Source: Lacticaseibacillus pantheris DSM 15945 = JCM 12539 = NBRC 106106 | GTDB taxonomy: Bacteria; Bacillota; Bacilli; Lactobacillales; Lactobacillaceae | Reading direction: 5' to 3' | NCBI RefSeq assembly: GCF_001311175.1 | Contig: NZ_BBAI01000020.1 | Location: forward strand, 1 to 45,355 | Length of the DNA: 45,355 nt | In this document: piece after piece, positions 27,982 to 37,072 of the stretch | Layout: each line of letters starts with the position of its first letter | How positions within the stretch are numbered: the first letter of the stretch is position 1 | Position numbers and translations under genes: made by a program | Notes under the pieces: generated by a model | Databases searched by the model: none | Seen by the model: only the letters and a program-made list of their open reading frames with translations | What the model was told of the DNA's origin: nothing

Positions 27982-28913
27982 ATGGCACAACTTGAACGAT
28001 TATCGGCGTACCTCCAGCGCCACTTTGCCGACCATAATTGGGGGCGCCAGTACCAGCAAACGATTGATCGCGTACTCAAAAACGGGGATGTGCAGCGGTT
28101 TTTGACGGCCAATGCTGCCGAACTCACGGAGGCCACCGTGGACGCGGGTGCCGCCAAACTGTTTGAATACGTCAAGTTGCGAGAGGAACTGGACGCGGGG
28201 GCGACCCCACCCATTCCGGGGTACGAACCACAGTTGGTTATGAGTAACCACCAGATTGATATTGCCTACCAGCCAAGTGCGGATAAAGTTGCGGCCGATG
28301 CCCAGCGTGCCAAAGCTAGCTTGGTAACGGTCATGAACATGCCAAAGGATATCCGTGGTGCTGACCTATTGGCCTATGATCAACAGGACCGAACGGAGGC
28401 ACTTGCTGCAGCGACGATGTTTGTTAACGCGGTGGCCAAACCGGATCGTGGTCACGTGCAGGGACTTTACTTAACTGGTGCCTTTGGCGTCGGTAAAACA
28501 TACTTACTGGGAGCAATTGCTAACGGCCTCGCCGACTTTGGCGTTGGCACGACACTGCTACACTTTCCTACCTTTGCGGTGAACATGAAGGGCAGCATTG
28601 CCACCAACACCGTAACCCAGGAAATTGATCGGGTTAAGCGTGCGCCGGTGCTGATGCTGGACGATATCGGCGCTGAGTCGTGGAGTGCCTGGCTGCGCGA
28701 CGATGTGCTCGGCGTCATTCTGCAGTACCGGATGCAGGAAGACCTGCCGACTTGCTTTAGCTCCAACAAAACGATGGACGAACTCGAAAACTTTTTTTTG
28801 CCGGCCGCGAGCAGGGGAATAGTGAGACCGTTAAAGCTCAGCGCATTATGCAGCGCATTCGGTTCCTGAGCCGGGAAATTGCCGTGGGTGGACGGAACCG
28901 GCGGCCACAGTAG
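27982..28913 (+). CDS. dnaI: Primosomal protein / helicase loader DnaI (frameshifted at the end as read)
   Basis: AAA+ ATPase that loads the replicative helicase. ATG 27982 behind AAAAGGAG. N-terminal helicase-binding region, then LTGAFGVGKTYLLGAIANGL (Walker A, about residue 170), PVLMLDDIGAESWSAWLRDD (Walker B and following) and FSSNKTMDELE (sensor). A run of eight T (28792-28799) breaks the frame; one more T gives AGREQGNSETVKAQRIMQRI, then RFLSREIAVGGRNRRPQ and TAG at 28911. As read it stops at 28869. Operon with dnaB. Confidence 0.92.
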
Positions 28914-28959
28914 GTGGCGGTGCGAAAGGGTAGGCCGGTGTGGAGATTCTGCCGCTAGT

Positions 28960-29265
28960 GCTGCTACATTGACGGCGAATGCTACAGCGCTCCCGCGTTA
29001 GTCGTGCGTATGAAAACGAGCTGCGCAGGCCCGAAAGCGACGCATAAGCTACTAACACCAAAAGGCCAAGTGCGGGCCTTTCGGCTATTACTGCTACCTT
29101 AACGGCGAATGCTACAACGCTCCCGCATTAGTCGTGCGTATGGAAACGAGCTACGCAGGCCAGAAGACGCCACATAAGCAACTCTAACCAAAAGGCCAAA
29201 ACCGGGCCTTTCGGTTAGAGTTGCTTATGTTCTGTCTTCTAAACGGCCTGCACCGCTCTCTTAAA
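28960..29265. repeat. Family A palindromic repeats, locus II (two tandem units)
   Basis: Two units in direct repeat, about 28960-29090 and 29091-29265, each opening CTGCTAC--T-ACGGCGAATG and CTACARCGCTCCCGC, then arm AAACGAGCTRCGCAGGCC. Unit 2 is complete: inner stem CAACTCTAACC (29179-29189) with GGTTAGAGTTG (29213-29223), centre CCAAAAGGCC/GGGCCTTTCGG, and right arm TCTAAACGGCCTGCACCG, CTCTC. Unit 1 stops after its centre. It fills the dnaI-thrS gap before the thrS promoter. Confidence 0.75.
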
Positions 29266-29269
29266 TTGT

Positions 29270-29298
29270 TTGCCTTTCGTAAACATCTGTGTTTTAAT
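29270..29298 (+). promoter_or_regulatory. thrS promoter
   Basis: TTGCCT (29270-29275), 17 bases, TTTAAT (29293-29298), starting a T-box leader. Confidence 0.5.
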
Positions 29299-29304
29299 AC
29301 AAGT

Positions 29305-29522
29305 ATCGAAGACGGAAGCAAAAAGGAACTGCAACTTCAGAGAGCACGATATTAGCTGGAACTCGTGCATGCAGGATCCGCACCACTTCTCGAGATCTGC
29401 CGCAAGGCCCTGAACTCTGGTTACGGGTGAACAAGTGGGCGCAGTGTCGTGCTGTGCCAAGCTGGGTGGAACCGCGAAGTGTATTCGTCCCTGATGTCAT
29501 TAATGACGTCAGGGATTTTTTG
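29305..29522 (+). promoter_or_regulatory. T-box riboswitch (threonine) with terminator
   Basis: The T-box sequence TGGGTGGAACCGCG (29463-29476) is followed by the terminator TCCCTGATGTCAT (29488-29500)/ATGACGTCAGGGA (29503-29515) with T6. Upstream is a stem GCACGA/TCGTGC enclosed by CTGC/GCAG. Uncharged tRNA-Thr should stabilise the antiterminator and turn on thrS. The specifier is probably the ACC at 29382-29384 (ACT follows), but I cannot fix the stem I fold by eye. Confidence 0.9.
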
Positions 29523-29552
29523 TTCCCGCCAAAAAGAAAGGAAGAGTTACAT

Positions 29553-31497
29553 ATGTCTATTTCATTGAAGTTCCCAGATGGTAACGTTAAAAGCTTTGAC
29601 GACGACGCAACCGTATTAACCGTTGCCCAGTCCATTAGCAACCCTTGGCAAGAAGGCCATCGCCGGTAAGCTGGACGGTCAATTCGTTGACCTTAACGCA
29701 CCGCTCTCCCACGACGGCGCCATCGAAATTGTCACCAAAGATGGTGACGATGGCCTCGCCGTTCTGCGTAACACCGCCGCCTTTGTTCTGGCAGCCGCAC
29801 TCGCCGACCTCAACCCTAAGATGCGCTTCGGTGAAGCCCACGCCGATGAGGATGGCTTCTACGTTGATACCGATCAGGATGGTGCCCAGATTTCCGTCGA
29901 TGAACTGACCGCCGTCAAGGACAAGATGAAGGCCATCATCGCCGCTAGCGATCCCATCAAGTCCGTTAGCCTCAGTCAGGCTGACGCAGCCGCAAAATTC
30001 GGCGACGACCCATACCGTAGTCAGTTGGCCCAAGAAGCCGGCGACCCCATCGCTGCGCACCAGCTGGGCGACTTTGTTGGTTTCCAGGAGGGTGCCCTGT
30101 TACCTGACCTGAAGCCCCTCAAGCACTTTGCTCTGCTCAGTGTTGCCGGCGCCTACTGGAAGGTAAGTCTTCCAACCCAATGCTCCAACGGATTTACGGG
30201 ACGGCGTACTACAAAGAAGCGACCTGGAAGCTGACGCCCAGCGTCGCCAGGAGGCCAAGGAGCGTGACCACCGTGTGATTGGCCGTGATTTGGACCTGTT
30301 CTTCGTTGACCCCAAAGTCGGTGCGGGTTTGCCATACTGGATGCCTAACGGTGCCACTATCCGTCGGACCATTGAGCGTTACGTCATCGACCGCGAAGTT
30401 GCTGCCGGTTACGAACACGTCTACACGCCAGTGCTAGCTAACCTGGACGTTTACAAGACGTCTGGTCACTGGCAGCACTACCGTGAGGACATGTTTCCAC
30501 CAATGGACATGGGTGAAGGCGAAATGCTGGAACTGCGCCCGATGAACTGCCCAAGCCACATTCAGATTTACAAGCACCACATCCGCTCATACCGTGACCT
30601 GCCAATGCGGATTGCCGAACTGGGTATGATGCACCGTTACGAGAAGTCTGGTGCGCTATCCGGTCTGCAGCGTGTGCGTGAAATGACGCTGAACGACGGT
30701 CACACCTTTGTCGCTTTGGAACAGGTGCAGGACGAATTCAAGAAGATTTTGCAGCTGATTATGAGTGTGTACGCGGACTTCAACATCACGGACTACACGT
30801 TCCGTCTGTCCTACCGTGACCCAGCAAACACCGAGAAGTACTTCGACGACGATGAGATGTGGAACCGGAGCCAGAGCATGTTGAAGGGCGCCATGGATGA
30901 CCTGGGCCTGGAGTACTACGAGGCTGAAGGCGAGGCAGCGTTCTACGGACCAAAGCTGGACATCCAGACCAAGACGGCTTTGGGTAACGATGAAACCATG
31001 TCCACCATCCAACTTGACTTCATGCTGCCAAAGCAGTTTGAACTCAGTTACGTTGGTGCCGATGGTGAAGAACACCGTCCCGTGATGATTCACCGTGGGA
31101 TTGTCGGCACGATGGAACGGTTCATCGCTTACCTGACTGAAATCTATAAGGGTGCATTCCCAACATGGTTGGCTCCAACTCAGGTTGTAATGATTCCGGT
31201 GAACAACGATGCCCACCTCGACTACGTTAACGATGTGAAGGCTAAGCTGTTGGCTGAGGGCATCCGCGTGAAGGTTGACGACCGTAACGAAAAGATGGGT
31301 TACAAGATTCGCGAAGCCCAGACGCAGAAGGTACCGTACACAGTCGTTGTTGGTGATGACGAACTGGCATCAGCATCCGTGTCCGTTCGTCGCTACGGGG
31401 AGCAGGATTCGATGAGCCAGTCGGTCAACATGTTCATTTCGGCGATTGCGGCCGACGTAGCAACTACTCACGGACTGACGCCCGCGCCAATAATTAA
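29553..31497 (+). CDS. thrS: Threonyl-tRNA synthetase (about four frameshifts as read)
   Basis: Charges tRNA-Thr. ATG 29553 behind GAAAGGAAGAG. Domains: TGS ([14 protein letters not shown]), editing domain ([25 protein letters not shown]), class II core ([20 protein letters not shown] with zinc Cys; [31 protein letters not shown]) and anticodon-binding domain ([20 protein letters not shown]). One base is extra near 29636; bases are missing near 30163, 30220 and 31461. The last repair gives [15 protein letters not shown] with TAA 31495-31497; as read the frame runs to 31537 with an atypical tail. Regulated by the T-box. Essential, so the breaks are probably errors. Confidence 0.94.
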
Positions 31498-31585
31498 TCA
31501 TGTGTTTTGTAATGCACAACAAAAATCGTCTAATTGACTGATTGTTCTATTAGCGCTTGCTAACATCATACTGATAGCATGTGCA

Positions 31586-31624
31586 AAGTTGCCCTAGCCT
31601 GTTATGGTAGGGCAATTTTTTTTA
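31586..31624 (+). terminator. thrS terminator
   Basis: TTGCCCTA (31589-31596) with TAGGGCAA (31608-31615), then T8. The stretch 31625-31776 has a small GGTGTT/AACACC hairpin and AAAGGAGG at 31705-31712 without a clear start codon behind it. Confidence 0.88.
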
Positions 31625-31776
31625 CCTTAATTTACGCATCCTAAACAATACTTACAAGAAATAAGTTGTCGCCGTATACCACGGCGCGTATGCTTAAGAT
31701 GTTCAAAGGAGGTGTTGGGGAACACCGGAATTCCCGCGAACCAGCTCGCCGGGGTGTGAGTTTAGGGGTGTTATTT

Positions 31777-32627
31777 ATGAAAACTAAATATGCAGTTTTA
31801 GGTACAGTATCCTTAGTTGTCGCGTCGGTGGGGCTGTGGGTGGGTCATCCACAAGCTCATGCTGAGCAAGCAGTAACGGCTCGTGTGGGTCGCATTCAGC
31901 AACCTGAACCTACTGACAACTTACTGGCACACGCTTTGGTTCAAAGCGCGGCCCGTAAGCAGGACATTCAGCAGTCCGCTACCCAATCAGGTAATAAAGT
32001 GCAGGCTGGTGTTGCAACAACTAAGGCAGTCAATGAGGGTTCCGCAGCGACCGCCCCGGCCGGTCAAGCGAACACGAGCGCAACAGCGGCTGGTACCCAG
32101 GATAATCAGGTTAACGCGGGTGGGGGCGCCACCAGCACAACCAGTAGTACTACTAGCTCAACGACGCAGGTTACACAACCGACAACCACGCAAAGTCAGA
32201 GTGCAACCAGCGCACCGCAGCAAAGTAGTGCGGGTCCTAGCATCAGTTTTCTGGGCATCACGATGCCTGTAATTCAGGGCAACATGAGTGTCACAACGCT
32301 CCCGCTGGTAACCTGGTGGAGACATGGGGCGGCCAGACACGGCTATCCGTTAGTGATGGTCAGTCCACACACATTATTGGGCACAACACCTCCAGCTTTG
32401 GTGCTATTATCCAGCTGGGTATCGGTAGTGCCATCACCGTAACGGATGTGGATGGACAGGTACGGACGTACCACGTAACGAGTACGGCGGATGTCAACGA
32501 CCAGGGCTACGATATTCACACTGGTCAAGACGCATGGAATCACATTGTTAGCGCGGGCCAAGGCGAGCAAATCGTTTTGCAGACCTGCCTCTCGGGTACC
32601 ATTAACCGCCTAGTATGGGCCCGGTAA
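31777..32627 (+). CDS. Secreted sortase-like protein with Ser/Thr/Gln-rich linker (frameshifted as read)
   Basis: ATG 31777 follows TTTAGGGGTG. The N-terminus MKTKYAVLGTVSLVVASVGL with a later HPQAHA-EQ site is a cleavable signal peptide. A linker of roughly 125 residues, rich in Thr, Ser, Ala and Gln, follows. The C-terminal domain has the sortase layout: THIIGHNTS with the catalytic His, TVTDVDGQVRTYHVTST, and IVLQTCLSGTINRLVWAR holding Cys and Arg of a TLxTC-type site. One base is missing near 32297 (NMSVT to APAGNLVETWGG). Most housekeeping sortases keep an N-terminal anchor; this one looks released or wall-associated. Transpeptidase or hydrolase substrates unknown. Confidence 0.7.
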
Positions 32628-32675
32628 TGAAAGATTTAGTAGTGAGTAACAATTAAACACCCGCGACGATTAATT

Positions 32676-32720
32676 ACGGCTCTGTATACCACCTGAATTG
32701 GTGGATGCGGGGCCGTCTTT
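32676..32720 (+). terminator. Terminator after the sortase-like gene
   Basis: ACGGCTC/GGGCCGT and inner ACCACC/GGTGG helices with a short T run. Confidence 0.65.
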
Positions 32721-32877
32721 GTGTCCGGTAAAAATTTATGTTTTTAGTAAATTAGGATGATTGATAGGCTTTTGTACTCACGGTAGGCTCATCTAACTAG
32801 ATTTTATGGTGTAAAATTGATACACTAGTATTAGTAAAAAGTGATGGTGACCAAAAGCAGTTAAAGAGGAGAAACTT

Positions 32878-33708
32878 ATGCGCACAATCAAAACTAACGC
32901 CTGGTACCGGATGGGGTTCATCACGGTAGCGCTAGCGGTGATTGCGATGAGCATTAACATGTTCTTTGCCCCGCACGGTGTTGCCGCTGGTGGTTCAACC
33001 GGTATTGCAATTATTTTATACGAGGTTTGGCACGTGCCGGTGGCCATGAGCACCATGGTGATTAACGTGGCCTTATTGTTGTTGGCCTACTTTTTGGTGG
33101 ACAGGTCAACCAGCATCCGGATATTATACGGAAGCCTCATGTTGCCGCTGATTATGGCGGTATTACCGATTACCAAAGTTGTGGAGGATAAGCTGCTGGC
33201 TATTCTTGTCGGTAGCGTCTTAATCGCGGTTGGCTTTGCCATGCTGTACATGGTGGATGCCTCTAGTGGTGGGACAACAGTTCCGCCACTGATTTTGAAG
33301 AAACACTTCGGTATTAAAACGGAAAATAGCCTGTTTGTAATTGATGTAGCCGTTTCATCATTAAACATTATTGTGTCGGGGTGGGAAGCGTTCATTTTGG
33401 CCGCATTCTCCCTGCTGATTACGCGGATGGTGATGAATTATATCGCTACGGGGTTGGACCGCAAGCGCATGCTCCACGTTGTGAGTGAACGGCAACTACC
33501 GACGATTATGCGGGCCATTGAATCCGTATATGGTGACTTGGTGACGACGGTTTTGGTGGCTGGTGATGACGAGGGTGATGGCCGGGACGTGCTGTTGGTT
33601 GTGACGGACCAACCCGAGTACAAAGACGTGGTCTTGCTGATCCACAAGCTGGATTCTCGGGCCCTCATTATCTCTGGTGAGGTCGCCGACGTCCATGATG
33701 GGCAGTAA
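32878..33708 (+). CDS. YitT family membrane protein (DUF161 plus DUF2179)
   Basis: ATG 32878 behind AGAGGAGAAAC. 276 residues, intact. The N-terminal 190 residues hold five or six helices with SINMFFAPHGVAAGGSTGIA and the DASSGGTTVPPLILKK loop, both family signatures. The C-terminal domain (HVVSERQLPTIMRAI ... VLLVVTDQPEYKDVVLLIHK ... DVHDGQ) is the soluble DUF2179, a small ferredoxin-like domain. Function unknown. Monocistronic; repeat B2 begins about ten bases behind it. Confidence 0.9.
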   Translation: MRTIKTNAWYRMGFITVALAVIAMSINMFFAPHGVAAGGSTGIAIILYEVWHVPVAMSTMVINVALLLLAYFLVDRSTSIRILYGSLMLPLIMAVLPITKVVEDKLLAILVGSVLIAVGFAMLYMVDASSGGTTVPPLILKKHFGIKTENSLFVIDVAVSSLNIIVSGWEAFILAAFSLLITRMVMNYIATGLDRKRMLHVVSERQLPTIMRAIESVYGDLVTTVLVAGDDEGDGRDVLLVVTDQPEYKDVVLLIHKLDSRALIISGEVADVHDGQ

Positions 33709-33718
33709 GACAGTCTTA

Positions 33719-33998
33719 TGGTGGCGGTTCTGACCGGTGGGGGTTCCATGGGCTACTGCGCCTTTGTGGACCACTCCACGGTGACCGCTGCTAGGGCGAA
33801 ACCTCCAACCGCAAAAACCGCGGTTTCCGGTGCGACTTAGAGCCTGCCTGCCAAGCCCGGGCAGCCAGTCTCTAAGTTCGTCGCGCAGTACGTCACTCCG
33901 TTCCTACAGCGGCAAGCCCCAAACAGCGGTCACCGTTCCGGGTCCAGTCGTCTCCGCACCCCACGGCACCCCCAACGGCCAGAACCACACTTGCGCAC
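33719..33998 (+). repeat. Family B structured repeat, copy B2 (forward)
   Basis: About 280 bases, clearly related to B1 over its whole length. Core motifs: GCTAGGGCGAAACCTCCAAC (33790-33809), stem AACCGC/GCGGTT, GTTTCCGGTGCGA (33823-33835), stem CTTAGAGCCTG/CAGTCTCTAAG, TTCGTCGCG. The closing helix is perfect: ACGGTGACCGCTG with CAGCGGTCACCGT. The second G-C of that helix is restored relative to B1, where the 3' side has CAGTGG. The insert between core and closing helix is about 40 bases shorter than in B1. Confidence 0.75.
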
Positions 33999-34140
33999 GA
34001 ATCTACTAATGAGCTGGTAATCGTCCACGACCGCATCAATAACTAGCCAGTCTGAATAACGTACGAGTACAGCACCAGGACACTTGAGATTAGAGCAATT
34101 GAAAAATCAAGAACGCACAGCCGAGGCTTCCAACAGCACA

Positions 34141-34350
34141 CCTGACAGGAGCGGTGACTGCCATAGTAGCGTGAGGCCGCGTCGGTCGGCTTGGTGAGCG
34201 GAGGCGTGCGGGGGCGGAGCGGAAACCACCTACTACCACTCTGTATCGGGAACCCGTGGGTGGGCGTTGGGACGTAGGGCACGTAAGCCGCAGTCCCAAC
34301 GCCCACCCGCGCGTTCAAGTCACCATGTTTCGCCCTCCGCTTCCTGCCGG
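34141..34350 (-). repeat. Family B related repeat, copy B4 (inverted, divergent)
   Basis: The plus-strand edge GTAGCGTGAGGCCGCGTCGG and the following GGCTTGGTGAGCGGAGGCG match copy B3 at the same place. On the minus strand GGAGGGCGAAAC repeats part of the first core motif. It then has a 16-base perfect stem GGGTGGGCGTTGGGAC/GTCCCAACGCCCACCC in place of the B1-B3 branch stems. The GTTTCCGGTGCGA motif is not recognisable. The interval 33999-34140 holds no gene. Confidence 0.55.
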
Positions 34351-34367
34351 TTACGAATAAGTTACGT

Positions 34368-34396
34368 TTGACATTGGTGGGCTTATCAGGTATGCT
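34368..34396 (+). promoter_or_regulatory. Promoter of infC-rpmI-rplT
   Basis: Perfect TTGACA (34368-34373), 17 bases, TATGCT (34391-34396). Confidence 0.75.
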
Positions 34397-34402
34397 ATTT
34401 TC

Positions 34403-34520
34403 TGTTGAGAAAAAGCAGAAGTTGCCCGCTTCTCGCCCAAGTCACTGACCTCTAGGCTCTAATGTACGGATATACATGGATGGCGGGACGCTTGTGTCTC
34501 GCTGTCTTTTTGTTTTTTTC
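34403..34520 (+). promoter_or_regulatory. Ribosomal protein L20 leader with attenuator
   Basis: Between the promoter and infC lies a structured leader of about 145 bases ending in a terminator GGCGGGAC (34482-34489)/GTCTCGCT (34496-34503) plus TTTTTGTTTTTTT. In Firmicutes the same place holds the L20 leader, where L20 binds an mRNA mimic of its 23S rRNA site and terminates transcription. The class is assigned by position and the attenuator. Confidence 0.7.
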
Positions 34521-34548
34521 TCGGTAAACTAAGTGGAGGTGAATCGTT

Positions 34549-35073
34549 ATAGCTAAAGATATGATGGTTAACGATGGGATTCGTGCTCGCGAGGTACGTC
34601 TTATTGCCGAAAACGGTGACCAGCTGGGCGTACAGTCCAAGCAGGATGCCCTGAAGTTAGCAGACGATGCAAATTTGGATTTGGTTCTTGTCGCTGCGAA
34701 GGCTAAGCCACCAGTAGCACGGATCATGGATTACGGGAAGTTCCGCTTCGAAGAACAGAAGAAGGAACGCGAGTCCCGTAAGAAACAAAAGACCGTCAGC
34801 ATCAAGGAAGTTCGTCTTAGTCCTGTGATTGAGGAGAACGACTTTAACACCAAGCTTAACAATGCCGTTAAGTTCCTGAAGAAGGGCGCCAAGGTGCGTG
34901 CTTCTGTCCGTTTCCGTGGTCGTGCAATCACGCATAAGGAAATTGGGCGTCAGGTCCTGGACCGGTTTGCGGAAGCCACGGCGGATATCGCCACGGTTGA
35001 AACACGCCCAAAGATGGACGGGCGGAGCATGTTCTTGATGCTCACCCCGAAGGTTGACCAGGACAACAAGTAG
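34549..35073 (+). CDS. infC: Translation initiation factor IF-3, with probable AUA start
   Basis: Prevents subunit joining and checks the start codon on the 30S subunit. GGAGGTG (34535-34541) is followed after seven bases by ATA (34549-34551), then [20 protein letters not shown], which is the usual lactobacillar IF-3 N-terminus. ATG 34561 would cut conserved residues. A weak AUA start fits the known autoregulation of infC through non-AUG initiation (AUU in E. coli and B. subtilis). Visible: [20 protein letters not shown] linker and [20 protein letters not shown] in the C-domain. About 174 residues. First gene of infC-rpmI-rplT. Confidence 0.93.
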   Translation: MAKDMMVNDGIRAREVRLIAENGDQLGVQSKQDALKLADDANLDLVLVAAKAKPPVARIMDYGKFRFEEQKKERESRKKQKTVSIKEVRLSPVIEENDFNTKLNNAVKFLKKGAKVRASVRFRGRAITHKEIGRQVLDRFAEATADIATVETRPKMDGRSMFLMLTPKVDQDNK

Positions 35074-35100
35074 TAACACATATTTTTAGGAGGAAAAATC

Positions 35101-35301
35101 ATGCCTAAGTTCAAAACTCACCGCGCTTCTGCCAAGCGTTTCAAGCGTACCGCTAGTGGTCTACTGAAGCGCGGCCACGCGTACACATCCCACCGTTTCC
35201 ACGGTAAGACGAAGAAGCAGCGTCGTCAGTTGCGTAAGTCTGGCTTGGTATCGGCAAGTGACATGCGTCGTATCAAGAAGATGGTTTCCGGTATCAAGTA
35301 A
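35101..35301 (+). CDS. rpmI: Large ribosomal subunit protein bL35
   Basis: 66 residues, beginning [20 protein letters not shown], the bL35 signature, with the basic body [20 protein letters not shown]. It binds 23S rRNA domains II and V. ATG 35101 behind TTTAGGAGGAAAAATC. Second gene of the operon; intact. Confidence 0.97.
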   Translation: MPKFKTHRASAKRFKRTASGLLKRGHAYTSHRFHGKTKKQRRQLRKSGLVSASDMRRIKKMVSGIK

Positions 35302-35354
35302 TTGTTCCGGCAATTACTGTTCGAAGTTCGTGATTTTTTTAGGAGGAATAAATT

Positions 35355-35711
35355 ATGCCACGTGTTAAAGGTGGAACAGTTACTCGTAAGCGCCGTAAGA
35401 AGGTAATGAAGCTCGTTAAGGGTTACCGTGGTTCTAAGCACCGTTTGTTCAAGGCCGCTCACACCCAGTTGATGGTTTCTTACCGTTACGCATTCCGGGA
35501 CCGTCGTGCAAAGAAGCGCGAATTCCGTTCAATGTGGATCGCTCGTATCAACGCCGCTGCGCGTATGAACGACATTTCTTACAGCAAGTTGATGCACGGC
35601 ATGAAGGTCGCTGGTATCGACATGAACCGTAAGATGCTGTCCGAATTGGCCATCAACGATCCTGCCGGCTTCACGGCAGTTGCTGATGCTGCCAAGGCAG
35701 CCATCAAGTAA
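35355..35711 (+). CDS. rplT: Large ribosomal subunit protein bL20
   Basis: 118 residues, [20 protein letters not shown] then [38 protein letters not shown] and [20 protein letters not shown]. The basic N-terminal helix penetrates 23S rRNA; the C-terminal globular domain is the translational and attenuation repressor of its own operon. AGGAGGAAT precedes ATG 35355. Intact, followed by a terminator. Confidence 0.97.
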   Translation: MPRVKGGTVTRKRRKKVMKLVKGYRGSKHRLFKAAHTQLMVSYRYAFRDRRAKKREFRSMWIARINAAARMNDISYSKLMHGMKVAGIDMNRKMLSELAINDPAGFTAVADAAKAAIK

Positions 35712-35753
35712 TAGTACTTGAATAACGTTTTCCGGTCTAGCCGGTACGTTTAC

Positions 35754-35780
35754 GCGTCCTCTTCGGAGGGCGCTTTTTTT
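35754..35780 (+). terminator. Terminator of infC-rpmI-rplT
   Basis: GCGTCCTC pairs with GAGGGCGC around a TTCG-type loop, then T7. Confidence 0.88.
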
Positions 35781-35850
35781 AGTACCGTTGATCATCTTCA
35801 AAAAGCTCTGTGATTTTTAAGCGAATACTCGGATGTACTGCATAAACATT

Positions 35851-35985
35851 TGTATATATACAGTTTAAACCGGATGGGTTCCACTCCAAGCGGGGACGAA
35901 TGAGGCTTGGCAATACGGCGTTTGTGCCCTTAAATAGAATTAAATTCACAAAACCACTTGCATTTTCAGGTATTCGCCGTATACT
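35851..35985 (+). promoter_or_regulatory. arg operon promoter and AT-rich palindromes (possible ArgR sites)
   Basis: TTGCAT (35958-35963), 16 bases, TATACT (35980-35985) form the promoter. Upstream is the perfect palindrome TGTATATATACA (35851-35862); downstream at about 35990-36012 lies ATATTCAGAAAAATGTATAT. Both resemble AT-rich ARG boxes, so arginine repression is plausible but unproven. Confidence 0.4.
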
Positions 35986-36031
35986 AAAAATATTCAGAAA
36001 AATGTATATTTGTTAGGAAAAGGTGATTGCT

Positions 36032-37062
36032 GTGCGAGTAGCGTTAGTGGGAGTAACCGGATATTCCGGCATGGTTTTGTACCAGATGTTAGCAGGACAT
36101 CCGCATGTTGACGGGGTGGATCTTTACGGTCATAACCTCACGGAGCCAGTCGCATTGGCGTCGGCAGTGCCCCAATTTGTTGGGGCCACCGACGTCGTGC
36201 TGCAACCATACAGTGAGCAGGTGGTGATGGCTCAAGATGACGTCGTTTTCTTCGCTACCTCTGCCGGTGTGACCAGGACGGCCGCGGTACCGTACATTAC
36301 GGCCGGCTTTCCCATGATTGACTTATCCGGGGATTTGCGGCTGAAGCAACCAGATCTATATACGCAGTGGTACCACAAACCGGCTGCGGCAAAGCAAATA
36401 TTGGCCCAAACGCACTACGGATTATCCGATTTGCAAAGTAGCGCGGGTATGGCAGCTATTGCCAACCCGGGCTGCTATGCCACCGCGACCTTGCTGGGAC
36501 TTGCGCCGCTGGTTCAATCCGGACTAATTATGACTGATAGCATTATTGTTGACGCTAAGTCCGGGACTTCGGGAGCGGGTAAACACCCCGGTGAGTTAAC
36601 GCACTTTAGTCAGGCTAATGAGAACCTCCAAGTGTATAAGGTGAACCAGCACCAGCATATTCCGGAAATATTACAGCAGTTACAGGTTTGGGATCAATCC
36701 ATTGCGGCCATTCAGTTTAATACCACGTTGCTACCTATTACGCGCGGTTGATGAGTACCATCTACGCGCGGGTATGGCCAGACGTCACGGCGGCCGCAAT
36801 CGACGAGGCCTTTACTAGTACGTTTGCCGACGTGGCGGGTGTCCGCTATACCGGCGACCGGTTGCCGAACTTGAAGGAAGTCGTGGGGACGGATTATTGC
36901 GATGTGGGGGCTGTCTTTAACCCCACCACGGGCATGGTTATGGTAGTGAGCGTCATTGATAACCTCATCAAGGGTGCGGGCGGCCAGGCCATCCAAAATA
37001 TGAACCAAATGTTTGGTTTTCCGGAAATGGCCGGAGAACCTGTCAACGTTATCTTGCCATAG
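36032..37062 (+). CDS. argC: N-acetyl-gamma-glutamyl-phosphate reductase (frameshifted as read)
   Basis: Third step of arginine synthesis, NADPH-dependent. GTG 36032 lies behind GGAAAAGGTG. VRVALVGVTGYSGMVLYQML is the dinucleotide-binding start, AIANPGCYATATLLGLAPL carries the catalytic Cys, KVNQHQHIPEI the substrate-binding His. One base is missing near 36746: TLLPITRG should run into LMSTIYARVWPDV. The C-terminal half (VVGTDYCDVGAVFNPTTGMV, IKGAGGQAIQNMNQMFGF) is in the second frame. About 343 residues restored. argJ begins ten bases later. Confidence 0.93.
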
Positions 37063-37072
37063 GGGGATTAGC

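Noticed and set aside
31705..31759. Leader peptide behind AAAGGAGG at 31705-31712
   Set aside because: The only nearby start codons lie within two bases of the ribosome site; too close to be used.
34043..34318. Minus-strand frames through copy B4
   Set aside because: Translated palindromic repeat; the frames differ between family members.
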